A DNA stretch of 64,000 nt from an uncultured Oscillospiraceae bacterium (GCA_902465155.1 CABQLY010000002.1:102076-166075); one strand, 5' to 3'. Shown: positions 30,999-39,405, counted from the stretch's first letter. Notes: generated by a model from the letters alone, not told the origin. A program made the numbers and translations.

Positions 30999-31811
30999 AT
31001 GGCAGATGAAAACTGCACCGCTTTGCCAAACAGCTTTAGCGAAGCGGTATGTATTGACGCCGGCAGGGTGTTTGATTCCTGCTGCGACAGAGACTGCCTG
31101 GAGGACCTACGCTGCTATTTTCGGGCAGAGGACCAAACCGTTATTAATCAGGCGTCCAGCGTGCGCGTGCGCTCGGCAGAGGTTGTCAATGTCTACATAG
31201 ATGTTGAACCGGTAAGCTTTAACCGCGGCTACTATTCCTGCGATTTAACCTTTTTATTTTTGCTGGAATTTGATTTGTTTACCGCCCCGCACGCCAAGCC
31301 CACCACGCTAAACGGCATTGCCGTATTTAACAAAAAGGTAATTTTGTACGGCAGCGAAGGGAATGTTAAGGTGTTCTCGAATGTAACAACATTAGAGGAC
31401 GAACCGGACCCGAACCGCCTGCCAACCACCAATATGCCAAAATGCGTAGTACAGTGCGTAAACCCCATTGCGCTTTCGGCCCGAATTGGTACGCTGCACC
31501 ATTGCCACGATTGCTGCTGCCGTATTCCGCGCTGTGCGTGCGACTGTGTTGGCGGGAATATTGATACCTCAACCGACCCGAACCGGCCTACCGTTTTTGC
31601 AACCATTGGCCTGTTTTCAATTGTGCAGTTAATTCGCAATGTGCAAATGCTAATTCCGGTTTACGATTATTGTATTCCGAGCAAGCAGTGCGACGACAAT
31701 ACCGATCACCCGTGCGATGTATTTAAAAAAATTCAGTTCCCCACGCAGGATTTCTTTCCCCCGCGGGAAAAACCAAACTGCGATTGCGGCTGTGGCTGCG
31801 GCGAGAACTAA
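30999..31811 (+). CDS. Cysteine-rich conserved protein, probable spore-associated
   Basis: About 270 aa with more than 25 cysteines, in clusters such as DSCCDRDCLEDLRC, CHDCCCRIPRCACDC and the terminal CDCGCGCGEN. There is no signal peptide or membrane helix. The middle holds beta-rich segments (RSAEVVNVYIDVEPVSFNRG). The pattern resembles a conserved protein widespread in spore-forming Clostridia; I know no characterised function. Mother-cell expression and incorporation in the coat are inferred from cysteine content and a sigma-K/E-like element upstream. ATG at 30999 has a 9-base spacer to AAGGAGG; ATG at 30993 is too close. Confidence 0.7.
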   Translation: MADENCTALPNSFSEAVCIDAGRVFDSCCDRDCLEDLRCYFRAEDQTVINQASSVRVRSAEVVNVYIDVEPVSFNRGYYSCDLTFLFLLEFDLFTAPHAKPTTLNGIAVFNKKVILYGSEGNVKVFSNVTTLEDEPDPNRLPTTNMPKCVVQCVNPIALSARIGTLHHCHDCCCRIPRCACDCVGGNIDTSTDPNRPTVFATIGLFSIVQLIRNVQMLIPVYDYCIPSKQCDDNTDHPCDVFKKIQFPTQDFFPPREKPNCDCGCGCGEN

Positions 31812-31825
31812 CTAAAAAATCAAGG

Positions 31826-31862
31826 CAGGCCCGGTGCAATTTTTAACATTGCACCGGGCCTG
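31826..31862. terminator. Strong 15-bp hairpin, probable terminator
   Basis: CAGGCCCGGTGCAAT (31826-31840) pairs perfectly with ATTGCACCGGGCCTG (31848-31862). T-runs are near but not adjacent on both strands, so it may serve both the coat-like gene and the convergent small gene. Confidence 0.75.
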
Positions 31863-31977
31863 AAATTTTGGTTGTAAGCGCTTTAAAATAAATTGCTGCA
31901 AAAAAATGAATAGCAAACCGTATTATATTTTTTAAAAACGGCGGCAAAGCGGTGCCGCGTAAGGGGTGCGGCGAATG

Positions 31978-32106
31978 CTACTGCAAAAAATAGTAGCCTA
32001 ATAAAAACCCGCCAACAGCCAGTAATAAAAACAGTAAAATTATTAGCGCGGCTTTTGCCGCACTGCCGCCACCTTTGCGGTAGCCGGTTCTTTTAATTTT
32101 GTACAT
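31978..32106 (-). CDS. 42-aa single-helix membrane micro-protein
   Basis: Starts MYKIKRTGYRKGGGSAAK and continues as one transmembrane helix (ALIILLFLLLAVGGFLLGYY), ending FLQ. A good ribosome site (TAGGAG, 5-base spacer) precedes the ATG on the minus strand. The basic, Gly-rich N-terminus predicts N-in topology. It lies 75 bp downstream of the RnfD-like gene on the same strand and could be part of that operon. No known family recognised. It was located by reading the minus strand, being too short for standard ORF length cut-offs. Confidence 0.6.
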   Translation of the reverse strand: MYKIKRTGYRKGGGSAAKAALIILLFLLLAVGGFLLGYYFLQ

Positions 32107-32181
32107 AAACGCTCCTAAGCAATTACCAATTAAAATAAGCTTACCATTGTTATTTGCACAAAATTAAAATTTATAACCGTT

Positions 32182-33171
32182 TTACGAAAATTTATCAATT
32201 GCTTTGCGGCGCTGCCGTTTAATTTGTAGCTTTAGGGTAGCTAAGTCTAACAAATTGGCGCAAAGCTTTGCGGCGGTTAACGCCAGGGCGGTGCTGTGCT
32301 CGCCCAAACCGCTGTACCGAAACAGCATAGAAAGCACCCCAATTAACACCCCGTAAATAACTTTTGCCAAGGGCAGCATGGGGGCGTTCATAATATCGCC
32401 CGCAACAAAAACCGCCATGTAAATGTAAGAGGCGGCCGTTAGCTCGTACAGCACCGAGTAGTAAAGGCTGCTGCCGGTGCGGTTAAAGCAAAGGGCAAAA
32501 ACCGTTACGGTAAGAATCATGGAAAGGGAGACCTCCCACGCCATGCTTTTTCTAAAAATAAAATAAACGCAAACCGCTAAAATAATTAAAATGCAGGTGG
32601 TGCCCATGCCGCCGGGGTAGCGGCCAATTAAAATTTCGGTAATGCTGTACTCCGGCGTGCTGCGGTACTGCAGGCTTTGCGCAATTGAGCGCACGGTTTC
32701 AAACTCCTGCGGGGTTTGAAAAAAAGGCAGCTCTACCCCAACATTTAAGGCCGGGTAGGTTGTAATTTTAGCCGGCATAATAGAGAGCATAAAAATCCAG
32801 GCAATGGCCGGCGTCATAAATAAGCGGCTGTAATTGGGCCACAGCAGCACATCAACAAAAAATATGCTGCACACCGTTGCGGCGGCCGGCAGCCAAACCG
32901 GCACCGAAACCGGGCAAAGCATTGCAATAATCAGCCCAATAGAAAGCGAGCGCAGGCCGGAGCCAAAGCCCTTGCGCAAAATAACGCGGCCTAAGGTTTC
33001 GGTGCTAAAGGCTAAGGCGGCGCAAAGGGTGCAAACGGTTAAAACGCGCAGCCCGTTTTGCACCACCGAAACTACCATAACGGCTAATAGCCCAATTAAT
33101 AAATCAAGCTTTAGGTGGTTGCTGGTTTCCTCCCCGTGCAGGTAGGGGGAGCTTTTTACGCGGTTATTCAT
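32182..33171 (-). CDS. RnfD/NqrB-like membrane protein
   Basis: About 329 aa with eight to nine hydrophobic helices, matching the RnfD/NqrB family of ion-translocating ferredoxin:NAD oxidoreductases. Recognisable blocks are SLSIGLIIAMLCPVSVPVW and the loop with LIGRYPGGMGTTCILII. The SGAT-type motif that carries the flavin-bearing Thr in RnfD is degenerate here (a possible RSTPEYS), so flavinylation is doubtful. ATG at 33171 overlaps the end of the RnfC-like gene by 8 bp, so both are co-translated. No RnfG, E, A or B follow. Confidence 0.78.
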   Translation of the reverse strand: MNNRVKSSPYLHGEETSNHLKLDLLIGLLAVMVVSVVQNGLRVLTVCTLCAALAFSTETLGRVILRKGFGSGLRSLSIGLIIAMLCPVSVPVWLPAAATVCSIFFVDVLLWPNYSRLFMTPAIAWIFMLSIMPAKITTYPALNVGVELPFFQTPQEFETVRSIAQSLQYRSTPEYSITEILIGRYPGGMGTTCILIILAVCVYFIFRKSMAWEVSLSMILTVTVFALCFNRTGSSLYYSVLYELTAASYIYMAVFVAGDIMNAPMLPLAKVIYGVLIGVLSMLFRYSGLGEHSTALALTAAKLCANLLDLATLKLQIKRQRRKAIDKFS

Positions 33172-34396
33172 TCGGTTGCTCCTTTTCCGGCTTTGGGGCG
33201 GCCTTTTGTAAATATTCCTCCAGCGGAATACGGGCTGGGCAAATGTAAGAGCAGGCCCCGCAGTGTACGCACATTTCGCCGCACAGCGCACTGGCCCGTT
33301 TTTCACCTTTGTGGGTGCTGCTGCGTAAAGTGTAATATGGCGCTAAGCCAATGGGGCAAACAATGGCGCAGCGGCCGCAGTTGGTGCAGGGGGTTGGCGC
33401 GTGGTGCTTTTTTAGCAGCAGGGCGGTAACGGTGCTATCCCAATTGTAAAGCGGATAAAATACCGAGGCGGTGTAGCCGGTCATCATGCCGCCGGCAACA
33501 ACCCGCTCTAAGGCGCCGTCGGCTTTGCAGTGGGCTAAAATGTCGCTAATGGGGGTGCCGTTTGGCACCTCTAAATTGCTGGGGGCGGTAACGCCGTCAC
33601 CCCAAACGGTAACGGTGTGGCTAAGCTGCGGTTCGCCAAACAAGGCGGCGCGGTAAATGGCCCGGCAGGCCTGCACCCCAATGCGCAGCGCTTTTGTTTT
33701 GGTGGCGTACAGCTTAATGGCGGGAAAAGCCGGGTATTTGCCCCGCATGGCAATTTTTTCAATTCCCGGGGTGTTGGTTTTAAAAAACGGCTTTGTAACA
33801 AAATTTTTTAAGGCCAGCAGCTGCACCCTTTGCAGCCCCAGCGCCGCCGCAATAATTTGGGCCCCGGCAAAAACCTCTTGCGAATGCTGCAGCAGCACTG
33901 CCGAGCGCGAAAGGTCGTATGGCTCGTCGTCTACGGCGTCTATTAAAACGCTTTCAAAAACCTTTTGGCTGCCCAAAAGCGGCAGCAGGTAACGGTGGCG
34001 CAGCTCGTCGGCAATGGCCGCTTTTTGCACCAGCTGCGTTAGCTCCTGCCGGGTGCTTGGCAGCTGCGAAACATCCCACAAGGGGCAGGGCGGGGTAGAA
34101 TCGTTTTGCGTGGTAATAATGGCATATTGCATGGCCGGGTTGTGGGCCAGCTTGGGGCCAACGCTAAACCCCTTAAAAACACCGGCAAAGGGGGAATAAA
34201 CCGGAATACCGTTTTGTAAAACAGCCAGTTTTTCAAATTTATGAACCTGGTCGCCGTTTTTTTTGTTCCACTGCACGGCGTGCGTACAAAAATCAACCGG
34301 AATTTTTGCGGTTTTAGGTAGGGGAAAGGGTTTGGTGGCAATATCTAAATAATATTCCCGAAAAATCCGAACCCCTTTGTGTGCGGTAATATGCAT
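33164..34396 (-). CDS. RnfC-like 4Fe-4S protein
   Basis: About 410 aa. The C-terminal region has two [4Fe-4S] motifs, CTNCGRCAIVCPIGLAPYY and CVHCGACSYICPARIPLEEY, as in RnfC. The N-terminus GVRIFREYYLDIATKPFPLP is shorter than the usual GGIHPPENK start of RnfC. The glycine-rich NADH/FMN-binding segment of canonical RnfC is not evident. ATG at 34396 with AGGTG upstream is preferred; the longer frame would overlap the divergent gene at 34434. It pairs with the RnfD-like gene in an orphan two-gene set. Donor and acceptor unknown. Confidence 0.8.
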   Translation of the reverse strand: MHITAHKGVRIFREYYLDIATKPFPLPKTAKIPVDFCTHAVQWNKKNGDQVHKFEKLAVLQNGIPVYSPFAGVFKGFSVGPKLAHNPAMQYAIITTQNDSTPPCPLWDVSQLPSTRQELTQLVQKAAIADELRHRYLLPLLGSQKVFESVLIDAVDDEPYDLSRSAVLLQHSQEVFAGAQIIAAALGLQRVQLLALKNFVTKPFFKTNTPGIEKIAMRGKYPAFPAIKLYATKTKALRIGVQACRAIYRAALFGEPQLSHTVTVWGDGVTAPSNLEVPNGTPISDILAHCKADGALERVVAGGMMTGYTASVFYPLYNWDSTVTALLLKKHHAPTPCTNCGRCAIVCPIGLAPYYTLRSSTHKGEKRASALCGEMCVHCGACSYICPARIPLEEYLQKAAPKPEKEQPNE

Positions 34397-34433
34397 AACT
34401 TTCACCTGCTGTTGTTGATAGGAGGAATTTGCA

Positions 34434-35015
34434 ATGACCATTATCAGCGAAGGTCCACTTTGCTTAAAAATCCACTTAAACCGTTTAGAGCTGCAATATT
34501 ATTTTAAAAATTACGAGAGTATTAATTATAAGGACCCTTTGGTTAAGCAAACGGTAGAGCGCCTGTTTGCCTTGGCGGCCGAGAATTTTGAGTTTGAGCA
34601 AACCGGCGATATTACAACCGAGCTGTACCCAACCGGCTCGGGCGGGTGCGTTTTTCGCTTTACCTGCGAGCCGGCCCCGCGCCCCGGCACGGGCAAACAA
34701 ACTAAAACCAAGTATTTAAAAGAGCAAAACGCCGCTTACGCGTTTGAATTTAGCAGCAGTGAGGAGCTAATTCGGGCGGTTAAAGCGGTTGCCGACGCGC
34801 TAAAGGGCGTGCCAAACCAAAGCAGCCTTTACCGCAGCGGCCAAAAGTATTATTTACTGCTAACCTTGCCCCGCAACTGCAACCGGGTAACCCTAACGCT
34901 GCAGGAATTTTGCAGCAAAAGCCTGCCGCAAAGCGTTTTAGCGCCCCTGCTTTTAGAGCATTTTAATTGCTTAATTGCCAACCGTGCCGCCGAGCAATTA
35001 AACGCCGTATTTTAA
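34434..35015 (+). CDS. MecA-like adaptor protein
   Basis: 193 aa. The C-terminal half, with AYAFEFSSSEELIRAVKAV followed by SSLYRSGQKYYLLLTLP, matches the ClpC-binding domain of MecA/YpbH adaptors. The N-terminal part (HLNRLELQYYFKNYESINYKD) resembles the substrate-recognition domain, but it is diverged. MecA directs proteins such as ComK to ClpCP for degradation in Bacillus. The ribosome site is AGGAGG. It is divergent from the RnfC-like gene, 38 bp away. Substrates unknown; family assignment by pattern only. Confidence 0.62.
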   Translation: MTIISEGPLCLKIHLNRLELQYYFKNYESINYKDPLVKQTVERLFALAAENFEFEQTGDITTELYPTGSGGCVFRFTCEPAPRPGTGKQTKTKYLKEQNAAYAFEFSSSEELIRAVKAVADALKGVPNQSSLYRSGQKYYLLLTLPRNCNRVTLTLQEFCSKSLPQSVLAPLLLEHFNCLIANRAAEQLNAVF

Positions 35016-35182
35016 TAAACGCTGTATTAAACACTGTATTTTAAACCGTGCCGGGGTTTTGCTTTTGCCGGCCGAATTGCGCTGTTTTTAACGCGGCTAC
35101 GCAAAAAATTGGGCGCCCAAAAAACGCTTTGGTTTGTTTACGCTTGCCTTAAAGCTTTTGCCGGTTAATTGGTGCTTGTACC

Positions 35183-35836
35183 TTAGGCGTTTTCTAACGC
35201 CTTTAGCTGCTGCACACGCTCGGCCGCGTTTGGCGCGCCAACTAAATAGCTGCCGGCAACTAAAACATTAACCCCGTGCTGTACGGCCAGCGCGGCGGTT
35301 TCGCGGTTAATGCCGCCATCAATTTCAATATCAAAATTCAGCCCCAGCTTGCCGGCCTGCTGCCGCAGCGCTGCGGCTTTTTTTAAAGAGCCCGGCATAA
35401 AGCTTTGCCCGCCAAAGCCCGGCTCTACCGACATAATTAAAACCATATCGCACAGCGGCAAATACTCAAAAATTGCTTCGGCCGGCGTTTGGGGCTTAAT
35501 GGTAAGGCAGCTTTTAACGCCAAGGGCGCGAATTTCGCGCAGCGTGTTGGCAACATTCGAGCCAGCCTCGTAATGAAAGCCTAAAATATTGGCTACCTTT
35601 GCAAACTGCTCAATGTAGCGGTGGGGGCGGTCAATCATTAAATGTACATCTAAGGGCAGGCGGGTGTGCTTTTTAATAGACTGTATTACCGGCACGCCAA
35701 AGGAGATGTTGGGAACAAAAATACCGTCCATTACATCTAAGTGCAGCATGTCTACCCCGGCGTTTTCTAAAACCTTAATTTCGTTGGCAAGGGTTAAATA
35801 ATCGGCGTTTAAAACCGAGGGCGAAATTTTAAGCAT
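35183..35836 (-). CDS. rpe: Ribulose-phosphate 3-epimerase
   Basis: 217 aa, full length. Start MLKISPSVLNADYLTLANEI, catalytic HLDVMDGIFVPNISFG near residue 33, SVEPGFGGQSFMP near 136 and DGGINRETA near 170 with metal/substrate residues. Interconverts ribulose-5-phosphate and xylulose-5-phosphate in the pentose phosphate pathway. It stands 29 bp downstream of the sensor-HTH gene on the same strand, so possibly co-transcribed. Confidence 0.95.
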   Translation of the reverse strand: MLKISPSVLNADYLTLANEIKVLENAGVDMLHLDVMDGIFVPNISFGVPVIQSIKKHTRLPLDVHLMIDRPHRYIEQFAKVANILGFHYEAGSNVANTLREIRALGVKSCLTIKPQTPAEAIFEYLPLCDMVLIMSVEPGFGGQSFMPGSLKKAAALRQQAGKLGLNFDIEIDGGINRETAALAVQHGVNVLVAGSYLVGAPNAAERVQQLKALENA

Positions 35837-35865
35837 AACAGGCTCCTTTAAAATTTTTAAAAAAT

Positions 35866-36969
35866 TTATATAACGCGGTAGTGCCGCAAAACCTCTACCA
35901 GTTCGTCTTTATTTTTTAAGCTGGTGGCGGTTAACATTTTTTTAATGCGGTATTTTACCGCGCTAACCGAAATAAACAGGCTTTCGGCAATGGCGGTAAT
36001 GGTTTTGTCGTGCATTAGGCCCTGCACAATGTTTTTGTCAATTTCGTCCCACATCCGCAGCAGTTCCTCAATTTGCAGCAGCGTCATAACATCCGGGTCC
36101 ATGCCGTAGTGCGGCACATTAACCGGCCGTAAAGAATCAAAATTGTAGTTTTCGGTCGGGCAGTTGTTGGTAGAGCCGCGAACCAGCAGCTTACATTCTA
36201 CCATAATGCTGGCGCAGTTAACATCGGTATTGCGCTGCAAAAACTGGTGCAGCTTTACAGCTTGGCGCCCCAGCTCAAAATAATTGCACTCAATAGTGGT
36301 TAGCGAGGGGGTAACCCTGGCCGAAACGGCCGAATTGCCAAAGCCAACCACAAAAAGGTCCTGCGGAACGCGCACGCCCCGCTCCTCCAGCCACTTTATT
36401 AAAAACAAAGCGGCCGCGTCGCTGGAGCAAATAACAGCGTTGTAAAGCCCTACATTGTAGTAAAAACATTCGGCGCATTTTTGCAAGTTTGATTCCCGGT
36501 AAACATCAACATCGCCCGAGGTTAGGCGCAAATGGCGGTTCAGCTGCAAAAATTCGTGAATTTTAATGTCCTCTGAGTGGGTTTCGTCCTGTGCGCTGAA
36601 AAAAGCAATTTTATCGCGCTTGTGGTCGGCTAAATACCGAAAACAACGGTACATAGATTTTTTAATATCAAAACTAACAAAGCCGGCCGAGCTAAGCATT
36701 TGCAGGTAGGGGTCCTGCGCGGCGTTTACCAGCAGCGGCTCAATACCGCACTGGCGCAGCTTTTTGCAGCAGCTTTCCAGCCAATGCACCGTGTACCCAA
36801 CCGCCAGCACAATGGGGCGGGTAAATTCGTCGGTCATTTCAAGCTTTTGGCTATTATAATCTAACACGGTAATGTTTTTTTTCATTGCCTCTTTGGTAAT
36901 GCCGGCTAAAATGTCGGTAATCCAGTAGCCTTGCAGCCCAATTTGCTCCGAAACAACATATAAGTTCAT
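35866..36969 (-). CDS. Transcriptional regulator: LacI-type sensor domain with C-terminal helix-turn-helix
   Basis: 367 aa. Residues about 1-270 resemble the periplasmic-binding-protein-like sugar-sensor of LacI/GalR regulators (DLFVVGFGNSAVSARVTPSLTTI is the typical block near residue 205). There is no N-terminal HTH. The C-terminal 70 residues (TITAIAESLFISVSAVKYRIKKML) form a LuxR-type helix-turn-helix. This reversed order is unlike classical LacI proteins. The gene lies just before rpe on the same strand. Ligand and targets unknown. Confidence 0.75.
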   Translation of the reverse strand: MNLYVVSEQIGLQGYWITDILAGITKEAMKKNITVLDYNSQKLEMTDEFTRPIVLAVGYTVHWLESCCKKLRQCGIEPLLVNAAQDPYLQMLSSAGFVSFDIKKSMYRCFRYLADHKRDKIAFFSAQDETHSEDIKIHEFLQLNRHLRLTSGDVDVYRESNLQKCAECFYYNVGLYNAVICSSDAAALFLIKWLEERGVRVPQDLFVVGFGNSAVSARVTPSLTTIECNYFELGRQAVKLHQFLQRNTDVNCASIMVECKLLVRGSTNNCPTENYNFDSLRPVNVPHYGMDPDVMTLLQIEELLRMWDEIDKNIVQGLMHDKTITAIAESLFISVSAVKYRIKKMLTATSLKNKDELVEVLRHYRVI

Positions 36970-36987
36970 AAAAAATGCTCCAATAAA

Positions 36988-37911
36988 TTATTTGTTGCTT
37001 AAATTTTGCAGCTCGTACGGGGTGGTTTGGTAAACAAAGTAGTTTAACCAATTGGTAAATAAAACCGAGGCGTAAATGTGCCAGCTGGCGCTAATGCCGC
37101 AGGCGGGGTTATTGTTTTTAAAGTAATTTTGCGGCAGGGCGGGGTTCAGCCCTTTTTTAAGATCGCGTGAATACTCCTTGGCAATGGTGTCGCGGTCGTA
37201 TTCGTGGTGCCCCATAATAAAAAACTGGCGGCCGTTTTTATCGCCAACTAAATGCAGCCCAACTTCGTTCGATTCCGACATAATTCTAAGCGCCGGGTGC
37301 GCGGCAACCTGTGCGCGGTCCGACTCGGTGTGGCGGGATTGCGGAACATACAAAAACGGGTCCATGCCGTGAAAAAGGCGGGATTTTTCGGTTAAAATAT
37401 CTACCTTAAAAACGCCGGAAAGCTTTTGCGAAAGCAGCTTTTTTTGAATACCGTAGTGGTAGTACAGCCCGGCCTGCGCACCCCAGCAAATGTGCAGGGT
37501 GGAGAATACATGGGTTTTTGACCATTCCATGATTTTACAAAGCTCGTCCCAGTAGCCAACCTGCTCAAACTCCAGCTGCTCTACCGGGGCGCCGGTAATA
37601 ATCATACCGTCGTACCGGTTGTTGGCAATTTGGTTAAAGGTAGTGTAAAAAGCCAGCAAATGCTCCTGCGAGGTGTTTTTAGAGTGGTGCGATTGCATTT
37701 GCATTAAAGTAATTTCAATTTGCAGCGGCGTGTTGGAAAGGCAGCGCAGCAATTGCGTTTCGGTCTCAATTTTATTTGGCATTAAATTTAAAATTAAAAT
37801 TTTAAGCGGCCGAATATCCTGCGAAAGGGCGCGGGTTTCGGTCATTACAAAAATGTGCTCGCTTTCCAGCACCTTGCGGGCCGGCAGCTCGTTACGAATT
37901 TTAATTGGCAT
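36988..37911 (-). CDS. metA: Homoserine O-acetyltransferase (MetA family)
   Basis: 307 aa, the MetA family (glutamine-amidotransferase-like fold). HICWGAQAGLYYHYG carries the catalytic Cys, GHHEYDRDT the His-x-Glu pair. At the substrate-specificity position (111 in E. coli MetA, Gly there) the sequence reads GAPVEQLEF, with Glu as in Bacillus enzymes, so acetyl-CoA rather than succinyl-CoA is the expected donor. First step of methionine synthesis from homoserine. No S-box riboswitch was evident upstream. Confidence 0.92.
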   Translation of the reverse strand: MPIKIRNELPARKVLESEHIFVMTETRALSQDIRPLKILILNLMPNKIETETQLLRCLSNTPLQIEITLMQMQSHHSKNTSQEHLLAFYTTFNQIANNRYDGMIITGAPVEQLEFEQVGYWDELCKIMEWSKTHVFSTLHICWGAQAGLYYHYGIQKKLLSQKLSGVFKVDILTEKSRLFHGMDPFLYVPQSRHTESDRAQVAAHPALRIMSESNEVGLHLVGDKNGRQFFIMGHHEYDRDTIAKEYSRDLKKGLNPALPQNYFKNNNPACGISASWHIYASVLFTNWLNYFVYQTTPYELQNLSNK

Positions 37912-38010
37912 AAAAAGGGAACACCCCGTTTAAAAAATACTTGCACTTAGCCATTATACACTTTTTTTTCGGTAAATACTATACTTAAACCGAAAAAAAG
38001 GGGTGCTTTT

Positions 38011-38373
38011 TTGAAAAAAATTTTAAAAACGGCTAAAAATGCGCTGTTTGGGGCCGGCGTTGGCTTAGTAAACGGATTATTTGGGGCCGGCGGCGGGTTA
38101 ATTTGCGTACCGTTATTAATAAAAAGCGGTATGCCGCGCAAGCAGGCACACGCCAATGCTGTTGCCATTATTTTGGCGGTTAGCACGGTAAGCGCCGGCA
38201 GCTACCTGCTGGCCGGGCGGGTGCAGCTTACCGACTGCCTGCTTTACCTGCCGGGCGGCTTAGCCGGGGCCTTTGTTGGCACACAAATTTTAAAAAAAAT
38301 TAACCCCGACCTAATTCGGCGTATTTTTGCGCTGTTTATGCTTTGGGCGGGGTGGAGGTTATTGTTTCAATGA
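38011..38373 (+). CDS. TauE/SafE-type permease, N-terminal half
   Basis: 120 aa with four predicted transmembrane helices. The N-terminal block GVGLVNGLFGAGGGLICVPLL is the TauE/SafE repeat signature and the second half (LPGGLAGAFVGTQIL, LIRRIFALFMLWAGWRLL) completes one repeat. Normal family members are about 250 aa with two such repeats. Start is TTG at 38011. The stop (TGA) overlaps the ATG of the next gene in ATGA. Sulfite/organosulfur or other anion export is the family role. Confidence 0.82.
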   Translation: MKKILKTAKNALFGAGVGLVNGLFGAGGGLICVPLLIKSGMPRKQAHANAVAIILAVSTVSAGSYLLAGRVQLTDCLLYLPGGLAGAFVGTQILKKINPDLIRRIFALFMLWAGWRLLFQ

Positions 38374-38741
38374 CGGTTTTTTGGGCAATTTTGGCCGGAT
38401 TTTTTTCGGGCGTGGCGGGGGCTATGGGTTTGGGCGGCGGCAGCGTGCTGCTAATTTATTTAACGGTTTTTGCCGGGGTGCAGCAGCTGCAGGCGCAGGG
38501 AATTAATTTGCTGTTTTTTATTCCCATTGCGCTGTTTTCTACCGTTATTTACGCTAAACGCGGCGTTATTAATTGGCGCCGGGTTGGGGTTATGGCCGCT
38601 TGCGGCGTTGTTGGCACCCTGCTTGGCAGCTGCATTTTAAATTTTTTAGAGCCAAAGCTGCTGCGCCGCCTGTTTGGCGGGCTTGTTTTGCTTTACGGGC
38701 TTGTTAGCTTGTTTGCCCCTAAAAAGAAAGACGATGGCTAA
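38370..38741 (+). CDS. TauE/SafE-type permease, C-terminal half
   Basis: About 123 aa, four helices: ILAGFFSGVAGAMGLGGGSVLLIYL is the second repeat signature, ending GGLVLLYGLVSLFAPKKK. ATG at 38370 overlaps the preceding stop codon in ATGA, so translational coupling should keep the two halves in equal amounts. Together they reconstruct one TauE/SafE transporter. Confidence 0.82.
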   Translation: MTVFWAILAGFFSGVAGAMGLGGGSVLLIYLTVFAGVQQLQAQGINLLFFIPIALFSTVIYAKRGVINWRRVGVMAACGVVGTLLGSCILNFLEPKLLRRLFGGLVLLYGLVSLFAPKKKDDG

Positions 38742-38839
38742 CACCCGTCCCGCTTTGCCCCCTAAAAAGCAAAAAGAGCTAACATTTTTTGCCGCTTTGC
38801 AGCATACAATTTAGTAGCATAAGGTTTGGGGGTAAGGGA

Positions 38840-39094
38840 ATGAAAGGCGTTGCAATTATTTTAGCCGTGCTTTACGGGCTAATTTTGCTAATTTTAGCGG
38901 CCTGCACCAAAAAAGCCGGCAAAACGCTGCTGTTTAGCTGCGGTTCCGGCCTGGCGGCGCTGTTTATCATTCACTTTACCGCACAGTACAGCGGGGTGGC
39001 GCTGCCGCTAAATTGGTACACCTTAGGGGGCAGCGCCGCTTTGGGAGTGCCGGGGGTTATTACGCTGTTGCTGTTGCAGGTTATTATTACTTAA
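38840..39094 (+). CDS. bofA: BofA family protein (pro-sigma-K processing regulator)
   Basis: About 84 aa. Two transmembrane helices (VAIILAVLYGLILLILAAC and the C-terminal half), and the conserved LPLNWYTLGGSAALGVPGVITLLLLQ block of BofA near the C-terminus. BofA inhibits SpoIVFB-mediated pro-sigma-K processing in the mother cell during sporulation. ATG at 38840 follows a GGGGTAAGGGA stretch; the upstream part of the frame (from 38789) has no ribosome site. Short proteins give only moderate certainty. Confidence 0.72.
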   Translation: MKGVAIILAVLYGLILLILAACTKKAGKTLLFSCGSGLAALFIIHFTAQYSGVALPLNWYTLGGSAALGVPGVITLLLLQVIIT

Positions 39095-39405
39095 TTAAAA
39101 GGCCGGCAAACGGTAAATAAAAGCGGCTATAAGGGGTTTAGGCATTTAAAGCAAATATTTATATTTAACCCGCAGATTGCTGCCCTTTAACCGCCCAAAG
39201 CCCTAATTTAAAAAGCCTTGGCAGTGTTTGCCCGCAAAAGCAATTAAAATTTAAAAGCAAAGCAGCAAAAACCGGCTGTGTGGCAACTGCCACCGGCCGG
39301 TTTTAAGGTTTTAAAAAAGAATGTTTTAAGGTTAAAAAGAATGTTGTGGCCAGCCTTACCAAAAAGCAGGGCGCTTAAAGGGTGCCTTTGCTTAGCTTAG
39401 CTTGT
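39095..39405. other. Intergenic region with terminator hairpin, no gene seen
   Basis: 311 bp between bofA and dnaJ. It contains a hairpin at 39268-39304 (AAAACCGGC/GCCGGTTTT), likely terminating dnaJ on the minus strand or bofA on the plus strand. The rest is AT-rich with no convincing reading frame or RNA. Confidence 0.7.
39268..39304. terminator. Bidirectional terminator hairpin between bofA and dnaJ
   Basis: AAAACCGGC (39268-39276) pairs with GCCGGTTTT (39296-39304); the T-run on either strand is provided by the stem ends. Confidence 0.7.

Noticed and set aside
32182..34396. Complete Rnf complex
   Set aside because: Only RnfC- and RnfD-like genes are present; RnfG, E, A and B are absent on both sides.
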